This document shows positions 50,678 to 58,078 of a DNA stretch of 58,078 bases, piece after piece; position 1 is the first letter of the stretch; each line of letters starts with the position of its first letter. Both the position numbers and the translations under genes were made by a program. Under the pieces are notes generated by a model. That model was not told the DNA's origin. It saw only the letters and a list, made by a program, of their open reading frames with translations, and searched no databases. The stretch comes from Lachnoclostridium sp. UBA3262 (lineage in GTDB: Bacteria > Bacillota > Clostridia > Lachnospirales > Lachnospiraceae), in the NCBI GenBank assembly GCA_002362575.1, contig DEUM01000022.1, positions 1 through 58,078 on the forward strand, read 5' to 3'.

Positions 50678-52693
50678 CTACTTGCTGATGTATGCGCCCG
50701 TATACTGAATTTCCCCACGCAAATCCAGATACATCTGATAAGAATCCGACGGCAGCGTATCCAGCCACATAGCAATATAATACTCTGCGGTTTCAAATAC
50801 TTCCATCGTCTGATGCGTTTCTGAAAAATCAACTACAAAGTTATCCTTTTTTCCAATGAAGTAAACCTTTCGTATGCTGTGGTCAACTCCATGGATATAA
50901 AGTATATCCTCGTGCATCCGGTAATCTACTGCCATATCGCTTACCCGTTTCATTTTATGGAAATGCAGGGATAAAAATTCTTCTTTTGACAAGCGTTCCG
51001 GACGTTTCAAGTCACCACAAAGATATTCTTTTCCTGCTAACAAAGGTTTCGCCAGTTCCGGTACACACGGTTCAAATTCACGCGCAGAAAAGAACCCCGG
51101 CTTGACATAAATTTCACTGAGTACCTTTTCCTTTTTCACATCATACTCCCTGATTACACCGATATTGCCATCCAGAGGCTTAACTAAGGAACCTGCCATT
51201 GCATACAGCCGATTCCGCTTTTGCAGAAAAAGTGCATTGGAACGGATTTTTGACTTCGGGCATGGGAAACGCTTGTAAAGACTGACGGTTTTTTTTGCCT
51301 CGTTGATTGTATAAATCGTGACATAGGATTTTTTGTCATTGTCAAAGAACTCAACCCTCCGGCGCTTATGCCAGTGATTGTCAAACACAAGGATATGCTT
51401 CGTCTCCGGATTTCCATCCAAATCTGCGTGTATCTCATAGGCAGCATGCTGCTGGTAGAAAAACGGTACTTCTCCCTCAGGGCGCAGAAGCTTATCCTCC
51501 ATCTCTGTCCCCTTCCAGAATCTTACATCACTGAGAAGCCAGCGCATCTCTCCCGTCTTCCAGTCCACACTGCTGACCGAGTGGATATTTCTCATAGAAA
51601 CAAGAACCGTATTCTCCGTTTCATTGTATGACACAGAATTCAAATGTGCCCAATCCACCCTGTCCTGATATGTTTTATCAAAAATATCCCCCAGCTTTAC
51701 CTGATGGACAATCTGTCCTGTACGACGGTCAATTTCCATTATCAAATCCTCAAGCTGTCCTTCCATGCTGCTGCCGGCTCCTATGATATTTCCCCCCATC
51801 TCCATCTCGCACGCAGAATGATGAATACCGTTTTTCACGAGATAAGTCCTTCTGACACGTCCTAGAAAATCCATGTCATACATCTGTACGGAGTGTGGAT
51901 TCGTAAAGGACGGAGCTGAAATATTGGATTCCAAAAACAGAAATCTGCCATTTGACAAAAGGAACAGTCCATATCCCTTTGGCTTTCTTCTCGTATACCA
52001 GCGGATTTTCCCTTCCCTGTCGATTACGCATGGACGAATATCCGAGCCGCCTGTAATAAGAATGTTGGAGAGTCCCGGATTCTTTGACACTTTTTTTACC
52101 GTTATAACCTTTTTCAGATTCTTAGGCAGCCCCTTCACACGCAATGGTACTGTGCGCTCTGCAAATACCTTTCCCTCTTTGTCCAAAAGCTCAAAATGAA
52201 TCTGGTTCTCCCTTCCCGGATATAATCCGAGAATCGGAACTCTGTGGTATTTCGCTTCCGGCAGCTCTGCCGAAAAATCAGTTTCCGGTATATCTCCCTT
52301 TACCGTTACCCGAACCCCACACGCAGTTTCTGTGACAAACAGTGCCAATGCGCTTAACGGCGCCTCACCATAAGGATTTTTGACAAGAAACATATCAAAA
52401 AAAGTATAGCCCCCCGTTTTGAGAGTGCGCTCCAGCCAGTAATCCCTTGTCTGTGATTTCAGGGAAAAAACAGGTTCTTTCGCGATATTCGTCTTTATTT
52501 TCTCTACCTCCGGTCTGGCAAAGGTCTTATCAAAGCGTTTCGCTTTCTTTCCCAGCCACTTTGCATTGCATACCGTTACCGTGCCGCCATCTCCGACACG
52601 GTATACTCTTTTTCTGTTTTTCTGGTATTCCTGAATCTTTGCTACTACCCTGTTTATTCCCCTTTTACACGCAGCCGCAAAACTTTTAATCAT
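50678..52693 (-). CDS. arylsulfotransferase-family (ASST) protein
   Basis: 671 residues from the ATG at 52693 (GTGGAGGTTCATC ahead of it). It belongs to the ASST beta-propeller family, which moves sulfate between phenolic compounds through a sulfo-histidine. The positions corresponding to Escherichia coli AssT His252, His356, Arg374 and His436 can be read: NGIHHS (His291/292), DWAHLNS (His350), SMRN (Arg368) and FYQQHAAYEIH (His416). His350 to Arg368 is 18 residues, the AssT spacing. There is no signal peptide or membrane helix, unlike periplasmic AssT. It is last in cysD-cysN-cysC-ASST and overlaps cysC by 8 bases. Confidence 0.9.
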   Translation of the reverse strand: MIKSFAAACKRGINRVVAKIQEYQKNRKRVYRVGDGGTVTVCNAKWLGKKAKRFDKTFARPEVEKIKTNIAKEPVFSLKSQTRDYWLERTLKTGGYTFFDMFLVKNPYGEAPLSALALFVTETACGVRVTVKGDIPETDFSAELPEAKYHRVPILGLYPGRENQIHFELLDKEGKVFAERTVPLRVKGLPKNLKKVITVKKVSKNPGLSNILITGGSDIRPCVIDREGKIRWYTRRKPKGYGLFLLSNGRFLFLESNISAPSFTNPHSVQMYDMDFLGRVRRTYLVKNGIHHSACEMEMGGNIIGAGSSMEGQLEDLIMEIDRRTGQIVHQVKLGDIFDKTYQDRVDWAHLNSVSYNETENTVLVSMRNIHSVSSVDWKTGEMRWLLSDVRFWKGTEMEDKLLRPEGEVPFFYQQHAAYEIHADLDGNPETKHILVFDNHWHKRRRVEFFDNDKKSYVTIYTINEAKKTVSLYKRFPCPKSKIRSNALFLQKRNRLYAMAGSLVKPLDGNIGVIREYDVKKEKVLSEIYVKPGFFSAREFEPCVPELAKPLLAGKEYLCGDLKRPERLSKEEFLSLHFHKMKRVSDMAVDYRMHEDILYIHGVDHSIRKVYFIGKKDNFVVDFSETHQTMEVFETAEYYIAMWLDTLPSDSYQMYLDLRGEIQYTGAYISK

Positions 52694-53291
52694 GATGAAC
52701 CTCCACATTTGCCAGATATTTCTTAATTTCCTGCAAAACCTTCCCGGCACACTCCTCCGGACTATGATTTACCGTGTCCAGAACAAGCTCCGGATGCAGC
52801 GGCTTCTCATAGGGTGAATCCTTTCCTGTAAAATCACGAATCTCCTTTTTATACAATCCTTTCGGATCTCTCTCTTTACAGGTTGCAAAATCTGTGCTCA
52901 CGTATACTTCTATAAAACTTCCTACTCCCGCCTTTTTCCTTGCAAATTCCCGCATTTCACGAAATGGAGAAATAAAGGAAACCAGCGTGATAATACCCGC
53001 ATCCCGGAATAACGCGGCAATCTCCGCAATCCGCCGGATATTTTCATTCCTGTCCTCCTCGGAAAATCCAAGGTCGGAATTGATTCCGCTACGGATATTA
53101 TCCCCGTCCAGAAGATAGCACGCCTGCCCCTCCTGAACCAGCATCTTCTCTAATTCCACCGCTATTGTTGACTTACCCGAACCAGACAGTCCGGTAAACC
53201 AGACAACCAGCCCCCTCTGTCCCAAAAGGCGGCATCGCTCCTCATAATCTACTTTCCCCTCCTGCCAGATTATATTTTCATTCTTCTTCAT
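52686..53291 (-). CDS. cysC: adenylylsulfate kinase
   Basis: Phosphorylates APS to PAPS. 201 residues from 53291 (GAGGAAAGAA ahead of the ATG). P-loop WFTGLSGSGKSTIAVELEKM, APS site YLLDGDNIRSGINSDLGFS, and the FISPFREMREFARK segment are all intact. It starts 22 bases after cysN ends and overlaps the ASST gene, which suggests the PAPS made is meant for a sulfotransfer reaction. Confidence 0.95.
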   Translation of the reverse strand: MKKNENIIWQEGKVDYEERCRLLGQRGLVVWFTGLSGSGKSTIAVELEKMLVQEGQACYLLDGDNIRSGINSDLGFSEEDRNENIRRIAEIAALFRDAGIITLVSFISPFREMREFARKKAGVGSFIEVYVSTDFATCKERDPKGLYKKEIRDFTGKDSPYEKPLHPELVLDTVNHSPEECAGKVLQEIKKYLANVEVHHD

Positions 53292-53313
53292 TTCTTTCCT
53301 CTTTTCCTGCGTG

Positions 53314-55104
53314 TTATGCCTCGAAAATTGCTCCAATCTTTTTCAGCATATCTTTAATCCGGTATATGCTCTTTTCATAATCCTTATCTGCCAACTGCAT
53401 ATCTGCTGAAATATCTGTCGTCATCTCATTGCCAACCCAGATTACTTCCAGCTCCTGCTCTACAACCGTTTTCATTATTTTATAATCTGACTGGGTAAGT
53501 CCCGTCGCTGTCACAATCAAAATCATTCCGGCATCCATAAGAAGATTCGCTACTTCTCCGAACCGCCTTATCTGCTCTGTATGGTCCTGAACACTTGCTT
53601 TCTTCGTATCTGCTCCGATTCCATACAGATAGGAACTGATTCCCATATAATAGACATACCGTCCACAGTACATCAGCTCCCGCTCCAGCATCTTTGCCAG
53701 CTTTTTCTTCCCGGTTCCTTCCGGTCCTGTCAGAATCAGAAGATTTGGTTTCTGTGCATAGTGTTCCATACGTTCCTCTAAAGATACATCGCCAACTTCC
53801 CAGCGGTAATTACGGAGCATAGCGCCCTCTCTGATTTCGTGCTCCTCATCCTCCAAAGCCGCCGTTATAATACCGCCTCCAGCAATCTCATAATTATCGA
53901 CAATGACAAAGCGGCTCGTACCGGCAATATCCTTTACTGTATCAAAAGCAATTGCCTTATCTGTGCGGAAAATACATTCTGCCACTTCGTTTCTCCCCAC
54001 TGCAGTTTTTTCTTCCGTGGAGGACAAATTTGACGAGTCAATAACGCCCTTTACCGATTCCAGCTCTACTCTCACTTTCGCTGAGCCGATTTTCAAGTGA
54101 TACATTTTTCCGGGAGTAAGCGCCTTCCTTCCCAACCAGAAAATATTAGCGGCAATCCGGGAGGAGGTTTTCGGCGCCGGCTCTCCGGCAAGGCACATCA
54201 GCTCTCCCCTCGTAATATAAATCTGCTCCACCATAGTAAAGCCGATTGCCATATTCGGTTTTCCTACTTTTACCGGTTCAGCATTAAACACCTCAATATT
54301 TTTTATATGGCTTCTCTTTCCGGAAGGATAAAATATAACCTCCTGTCCCGGCTGCACCGTTCCGGTTTCTATCGTCCCTGCCACAATCCGGCGGTCATCC
54401 CCATTCTGCGTAAATTTGTATACATCCTGCACCGGCATACGAAACGGCTGGTTCTCCGAATCTTCCTCACACTCAAAGCAGTCTAAGACCTCCAGCACGC
54501 ACATTCCGTCATACCATGGCATCTTGTCACTCTTTTTTACAATATTTTCTCCCATAAAGGAGCTTACTGGCAGAACAAACTTTGGTGTTATATTTATTTT
54601 TGCCAAAAACTCCAGATATTCTTTCTTAACTTTTTCATAAACTGCCTCATCATAATCAACCAAATCCATTTTGTTAATGACAACGGCTATCTGATGAATC
54701 CCCAGCATGGAAAGCATATAGGCGTGGCGGCGTGAATTCTCCTGCACGCCCTCCTTCGCATCAATCATAAGGAGCGCCGCCTCTGCACGGGAAGCTCCTG
54801 TAATCATATTTTTCAAGAATTCGATATGTCCCGGCGCATCCAGAATAATATAATCTCTCTTTTCTGTCTTAAAAAAACATCTCGCCGTATCTATCGTAAT
54901 GCCCTGCGACTGCTCATCCTTTAACGCATCCAACAAAAATGCGTACTCAAATGGTTTCGAGTTTCTCCTGCACGTTTCCTTTACCTGTTCAAGCTTTCCC
55001 TCCGGCAGCGAATCGGTATCAGCAAGGAGCCGTCCCATCAAGGTACTTTTTCCGTGGTCTACATGACCGACAATGACAATGTTCATATCCTCTTTTCTGT
55101 TCAT
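53314..55104 (-). CDS. cysN: sulfate adenylyltransferase subunit 1 with a C-terminal kinase-like domain
   Basis: GTPase subunit of ATP sulfurylase, which makes APS with CysD. 596 residues. G-domain motifs are NIVIVGHVDHGKSTLMGRLL, DAPGHIEF and NKMDLVDYD; elongation-factor-like domains follow to about residue 430. The last 150 residues form a P-loop domain (LLILTGPEGTGKKKLAKMLE) at the position of APS kinase in CysNC fusions. Where the kinase should have DGDN-R, it reads YMGISSYLYGIG, so it is probably not an active APS kinase. A separate complete cysC follows. Confidence 0.93.
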   Translation of the reverse strand: MNRKEDMNIVIVGHVDHGKSTLMGRLLADTDSLPEGKLEQVKETCRRNSKPFEYAFLLDALKDEQSQGITIDTARCFFKTEKRDYIILDAPGHIEFLKNMITGASRAEAALLMIDAKEGVQENSRRHAYMLSMLGIHQIAVVINKMDLVDYDEAVYEKVKKEYLEFLAKINITPKFVLPVSSFMGENIVKKSDKMPWYDGMCVLEVLDCFECEEDSENQPFRMPVQDVYKFTQNGDDRRIVAGTIETGTVQPGQEVIFYPSGKRSHIKNIEVFNAEPVKVGKPNMAIGFTMVEQIYITRGELMCLAGEPAPKTSSRIAANIFWLGRKALTPGKMYHLKIGSAKVRVELESVKGVIDSSNLSSTEEKTAVGRNEVAECIFRTDKAIAFDTVKDIAGTSRFVIVDNYEIAGGGIITAALEDEEHEIREGAMLRNYRWEVGDVSLEERMEHYAQKPNLLILTGPEGTGKKKLAKMLERELMYCGRYVYYMGISSYLYGIGADTKKASVQDHTEQIRRFGEVANLLMDAGMILIVTATGLTQSDYKIMKTVVEQELEVIWVGNEMTTDISADMQLADKDYEKSIYRIKDMLKKIGAIFEA

Positions 55105-55117
55105 CCGCCTATCCTCC

Positions 55118-55999
55118 TTACATATAACCGTTGCGCCTGAGTTCTTCTAATCCTCCGCCACCCTCTTTATCCTGTGCACGGCCGGAACGTTCCGCAATGT
55201 TAGCAAACTTTCCTGTTTTCAATTCCTCGATTACCTCATGCACATTCTTCGCCGTAGAATCTACCGGCAGCGTACATGGCGCACAGCCGAGGGAACGATA
55301 ACGTTTTCCATTTCCCTGATCAAAATAAAGAGAAACTACCGGGATATTCTCCCTTTCAATATATTCCCATACATCCAGCTCCGTCCAGTCCAGCAGCGGA
55401 TGCACACGGACGTGTGTTCCCGGCGCAAAATCCGTTTTATACTGATTCCAGAACTCCGGCGGCTGGTCTCCGACATCCCAGTCATTATTTTTATCCCGAG
55501 GAGAAAAATATCTTTCCTTTGAACGGCTCCCTTCCTCATCCGCACGGGCGCCGACGATTACGCCTGTATATGGCTCACAATTCGTATCTCTTTCATAAAT
55601 CCCCTTATTATGATTAAAGCGGTATCTCGGCCAGTTTGCGTTGAGAGTATTTGTCAGTGCTTCCGTCTTTAACCGCATACAGCAATCAATGTGGGAAACC
55701 TTACCTTCCGGATATGTCTCCTTCTTTTCCAGCGCATCCGTATTTTCTCCGTAAATCATATCAAGGTTCCATTCTGCCGCAAGACGGTCCCTGTACTCAA
55801 TCATTTCCGGAATTTTGTAGTGCGTATCGATATGAACAAGAGGAATCGGCACATGCCCAAAAAATGCCTTTCTCGCCAGCCACAAAAGTACCGTAGAGTC
55901 CTTACCTATTGACCATAACATACATAAATTTCCCAATTCACTATACGCTTCGCGAAGAATATGTACACTTCTGTACTCAAGCATATCCAGATGATTCAT
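55118..55999 (-). CDS. cysD: sulfate adenylyltransferase subunit 2
   Basis: Catalytic ATP-pyrophosphatase subunit of ATP sulfurylase. About 293 residues from the ATG at 55999 (MNHLDMLEYRSV), nine bases after GGAGG; an ATG two codons earlier is possible. The nucleotide motif is MLWSIGKDSTVLLWLARKAF (SGGKDS-type), and the late TGKFANIAERSGRAQD is the CysD signature. It forms an operon with cysN (13 bases apart). Most Firmicutes use the unrelated Sat enzyme, so CysDN is unusual here. Confidence 0.95.
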   Translation of the reverse strand: MNHLDMLEYRSVHILREAYSELGNLCMLWSIGKDSTVLLWLARKAFFGHVPIPLVHIDTHYKIPEMIEYRDRLAAEWNLDMIYGENTDALEKKETYPEGKVSHIDCCMRLKTEALTNTLNANWPRYRFNHNKGIYERDTNCEPYTGVIVGARADEEGSRSKERYFSPRDKNNDWDVGDQPPEFWNQYKTDFAPGTHVRVHPLLDWTELDVWEYIERENIPVVSLYFDQGNGKRYRSLGCAPCTLPVDSTAKNVHEVIEELKTGKFANIAERSGRAQDKEGGGGLEELRRNGYM

Positions 56000-56079
56000 T
56001 TTCATCTTCCTCCATTCCAAAGTATCAGCATCAGAATTACAAAATGTATTCCCTTCACTAATATTTACCAGTTTCTCTG

Positions 56080-56146
56080 ATTATACCCGAAATCATAAAA
56101 TACAATTTTGTTAGAATCCCGTCATAACTTTGTCATGGATTTGTCA
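56080..56146 (-). promoter_or_regulatory. cysD promoter region with phased TGAC repeats
   Basis: A clear TATAAT (56085-56080) has no good -35 box. About 35 bases upstream, TGAC occurs three times exactly 11 bases apart (56146-56143, 56135-56132, 56124-56121), one helical turn each. This looks like an activator-binding array on a promoter that needs help. Confidence 0.45.
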
Positions 56147-56148
56147 CT

Positions 56149-57510
56149 TTATTTCATTTTTTTATAAACGGTAAGTATCATCGTGAGAAAACATATGCCC
56201 CCTCCGATAAAATTAGAAATCGGCTCGGCGAGAAATACTCCCTTTACACCCAGCCCCGCTATATGCGGTAAAAGAATTGTCAATGGAACTACTATAATCA
56301 CCTTTCTGAAAATAGAAAAAAATACGGCACGTTTACTAAACCCAAGCCCGGTAAAAGTCGTCTGGCCTGAAATCTGAAGCGCCATCATAAAGAAACCAAA
56401 AAAGTATATGTGCATGCAGGAGACACCTGTCTCCACAACCGATGCATCGCTGCTGAACACGCCAAGAAAGAAACGGGGAAACAAAAAAATCAAAAGCCAT
56501 GCCCCAAGCGTATACAAAATCAGAACTGCTGACGTAAAGGAAATGCTTTCCCTCACACGGTCATTCCGTCCCGCTCCATAATTAAATCCCATAACCGGCT
56601 GTGCGCCTGAGCCGATTCCCGAAATCGGCATCTGAACTACCTCCCTGACGGAATTGATAATTGTCATAACCCCTACATAAATATCTCCGCCATAGGTTTT
56701 CAAGCTGGCGTTGCATACCATCTGCACAATCGAATTTGTGACCGACATCGTAAAACCGGACACCCCCAGTCCCATGATGCGCAGTACCCGCTTTTTTGAG
56801 AGCCGTAACCGGTTCCGCTTCAACCGCACCACCGCCCGTTTCCCTAAGAGAAACCGAAGCGTCCATATCATCGCCATGCACTGGGATATTACAGTCGCAA
56901 CTGCCGCTCCGCGTACACCCAGCCCAAACACAAAGATAAACAGCGGATCCAGCACAATATTGATTCCCGCACCAATCGCCACCGTAAACATACCCGTCCT
57001 GCCAAATCCCTGTGCATTGATAAAATTGTTCAGCCCGAGACTGAGCAGCACAAAAATATTCCCCCACAGATATATCGTCAGATACGCATCCGCATAGGGA
57101 AAGGTAGCGTCGCTGGCTCCCAGTAGATAGAGCACAGGCTCTTTTAACGGCAGACCAACTGCCGTCAGCAGAATACCAAACAGGATAAGCAGGACGAAGC
57201 AGTTTCCAAGAATATATTCCGCCTCTTTTTCATTCCCTTTTCCTCTCTCAATCGAAAAAAGGGGAGCTCCCCCCATACCAATCAGATTTGCAAAAGCAAT
57301 TATCATTGTAATCACTGGAAGACATACTCCTACTCCCGTCAGGGCGAGGGAAGAGCCATTCTCAATTCCTCCGATTGTCTCCATATGCCCGATATAAATA
57401 CGGTCTACTATATTATAAAGCACGTTAATTAGCTGTGCCAGTGTCATCGGCACAGCCAGCCTCACAATATTTCTCTTTATGCTCCCTTTTGCAAAATCCG
57501 TTACTTCCAA
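56149..57510 (-). CDS. MATE-family efflux transporter
   Basis: 453 residues, 12 membrane helices, two similar halves, exporting cationic or toxic compounds by sodium or proton exchange. Segments such as LAVPMTLAQLINVLYNIVDR, IGMGGAPLFSIERGKGNEKE and GIGSGAQPVMGFNYGAGRND are typical of the family. It overlaps the DUF5662 gene by 10 bases, so the two are translationally coupled. Its stop is just after the cysD control region. The substrate cannot be read from the sequence. Confidence 0.93.
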   Translation of the reverse strand: MEVTDFAKGSIKRNIVRLAVPMTLAQLINVLYNIVDRIYIGHMETIGGIENGSSLALTGVGVCLPVITMIIAFANLIGMGGAPLFSIERGKGNEKEAEYILGNCFVLLILFGILLTAVGLPLKEPVLYLLGASDATFPYADAYLTIYLWGNIFVLLSLGLNNFINAQGFGRTGMFTVAIGAGINIVLDPLFIFVFGLGVRGAAVATVISQCMAMIWTLRFLLGKRAVVRLKRNRLRLSKKRVLRIMGLGVSGFTMSVTNSIVQMVCNASLKTYGGDIYVGVMTIINSVREVVQMPISGIGSGAQPVMGFNYGAGRNDRVRESISFTSAVLILYTLGAWLLIFLFPRFFLGVFSSDASVVETGVSCMHIYFFGFFMMALQISGQTTFTGLGFSKRAVFFSIFRKVIIVVPLTILLPHIAGLGVKGVFLAEPISNFIGGGICFLTMILTVYKKMK

Positions 57511-58055
57511 TGTTTCTTATCCTTTCTTCCCTGCTCCCGGACAACATTTTTAATATACGAAAATGTTTCATCTTCTCCTTTATCCTTCAGCATAACAAGC
57601 AGTTCCTCCAACTGGGCGGAGGTCTCCGGGTGCATCCAGCGTTTGCTTCTCCCCTTTTCAAAATACTCAAGCGGCTTCGACTGCGTGTACTCTTTGCCAT
57701 AATAAATTTTACTCGCCGCTACCCTGTCGCAAAACATTTCAATCAGATATCTGGTCGGCATCCGAATCGGCTCCTTGCAGCCTGACGCTGTATTATAGTC
57801 AACCCAATATTCAAAGTGGTGTTTATTCCTTCCCTGATGATGCAGCCACGCCCGAGAAAAACCAAAAAGTTCCCGCTCCTTAACATTCGGGCTTCGGTCC
57901 CCCATATAGCATTTCACGCTGGGTATGAACTCTGTCGGGCTGTACTTGGATAAATCGTGACGCAGCCCCTGCCAGAATATCCCTGCCTTATAACAATGAC
58001 GGATAACAATGTGCCGGTGCTTCGTTATCGTCACAAAATGTTTCCATGCTTTCAT
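57501..58055 (-). CDS. DUF5662 family protein
   Basis: 184 residues, rich in His, Trp and Tyr, with no membrane segment. The conserved blocks are KHRHIVIRHCYKAGIFWQGL, RHDLSKYSPTEF, WLHHQGRNKHHFEYWVDY and FCDRVAASKIYY. The His/Asp pattern suggests a metal-binding helical (HD-like) fold, although that is inference; the function of DUF5662 is not known. GAGGGAATTAAA precedes the ATG. It is the first gene of a pair with the MATE transporter. Confidence 0.8.
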   Translation of the reverse strand: MKAWKHFVTITKHRHIVIRHCYKAGIFWQGLRHDLSKYSPTEFIPSVKCYMGDRSPNVKERELFGFSRAWLHHQGRNKHHFEYWVDYNTASGCKEPIRMPTRYLIEMFCDRVAASKIYYGKEYTQSKPLEYFEKGRSKRWMHPETSAQLEELLVMLKDKGEDETFSYIKNVVREQGRKDKKHWK

Positions 58056-58078
58056 TTTAATTCCCTCATTTCTTTTTC

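Noticed and set aside
50203..50832. Short open frames inside the foldback element, including a 66-codon and a 61-codon minus-strand frame and a 24-codon plus-strand frame starting MKKINIFIF
   Set aside because: The two arms do not keep a common reading frame, stops and indels differ, and no ribosome binding site is placed correctly.

Overview
The window comes from a low-to-moderate GC anaerobic Firmicute, most likely a member of the Lachnospiraceae (Clostridia). Reasons: strong AGGAGG-type ribosome binding sites, Firmicute-type TTGACA/TATAAT promoters, a T-box riboswitch ahead of ileS, an L10 leader with a transcription attenuator, a SpoIIQ-like sporulation protein, BspA/BIG2 surface proteins and a Hol_Tox-like small toxin locus. 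The genus call is inference; no 16S gene lies in the window.

Left part (1-18,000), mostly on the minus strand: the ribosomal/transcription block rpmG-secE-nusG-rplK-rplA-[L10 leader]-rplJ-rplL, then about 6.2 kb of unrelated DNA, then rpoB-rpoC and a promoter that looks like the start of an rRNA operon running off the left edge. The 6.2 kb interruption carries a cytidylate-kinase-like gene, an AlbA/Schlafen-type ATPase with a 21-bp minisatellite, two secreted leucine-rich/Ig-like proteins and two gene remnants. One remnant is an Rpn-type nuclease; the other is a fibronectin-type protein whose upstream region is a copy of its neighbour's.

Middle (17,700-33,500): a NusG-domain-II protein and a Gx transporter, a SpoIIQ-like LytM protein that has lost all of its zinc ligands, a compact convergent toxin/antitoxin-RNA locus bounded by inverted repeats, glycogen phosphorylase, type-2 ileS with its T-box, and a GntR-ABC-lipoprotein operon with a clear palindromic operator. 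A small secreted protein and a chemoreceptor follow.

Right part (33,500-58,078): nucleotide-sugar and cell-surface polysaccharide genes (rfbA, rfbC, a GT2 glycosyltransferase, glf) with pncB between them; pyrimidine salvage (pyrimidine-nucleoside phosphorylase, upp, uraA) and putP; and an operon of a C39-like cysteine-protease-like secreted protein, two tandem paralogues of the protein seen near 31 kb, and a Nudix hydrolase. Then come a four-repeat BIG2 protein and a CLC channel lacking the gating glutamate. The strongest candidate for an undescribed system is the minus-strand operon cysD-cysN-cysC-ASST. It should activate sulfate to PAPS, and it ends in an arylsulfotransferase-fold protein with intact catalytic residues and no signal peptide; no sulfate-reduction gene is present in the window. 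The 478 bases after that operon are one large imperfect inverted repeat whose visible mismatches favour G-U pairing in the operon's own RNA strand. A MATE transporter and a DUF5662 protein close the window.
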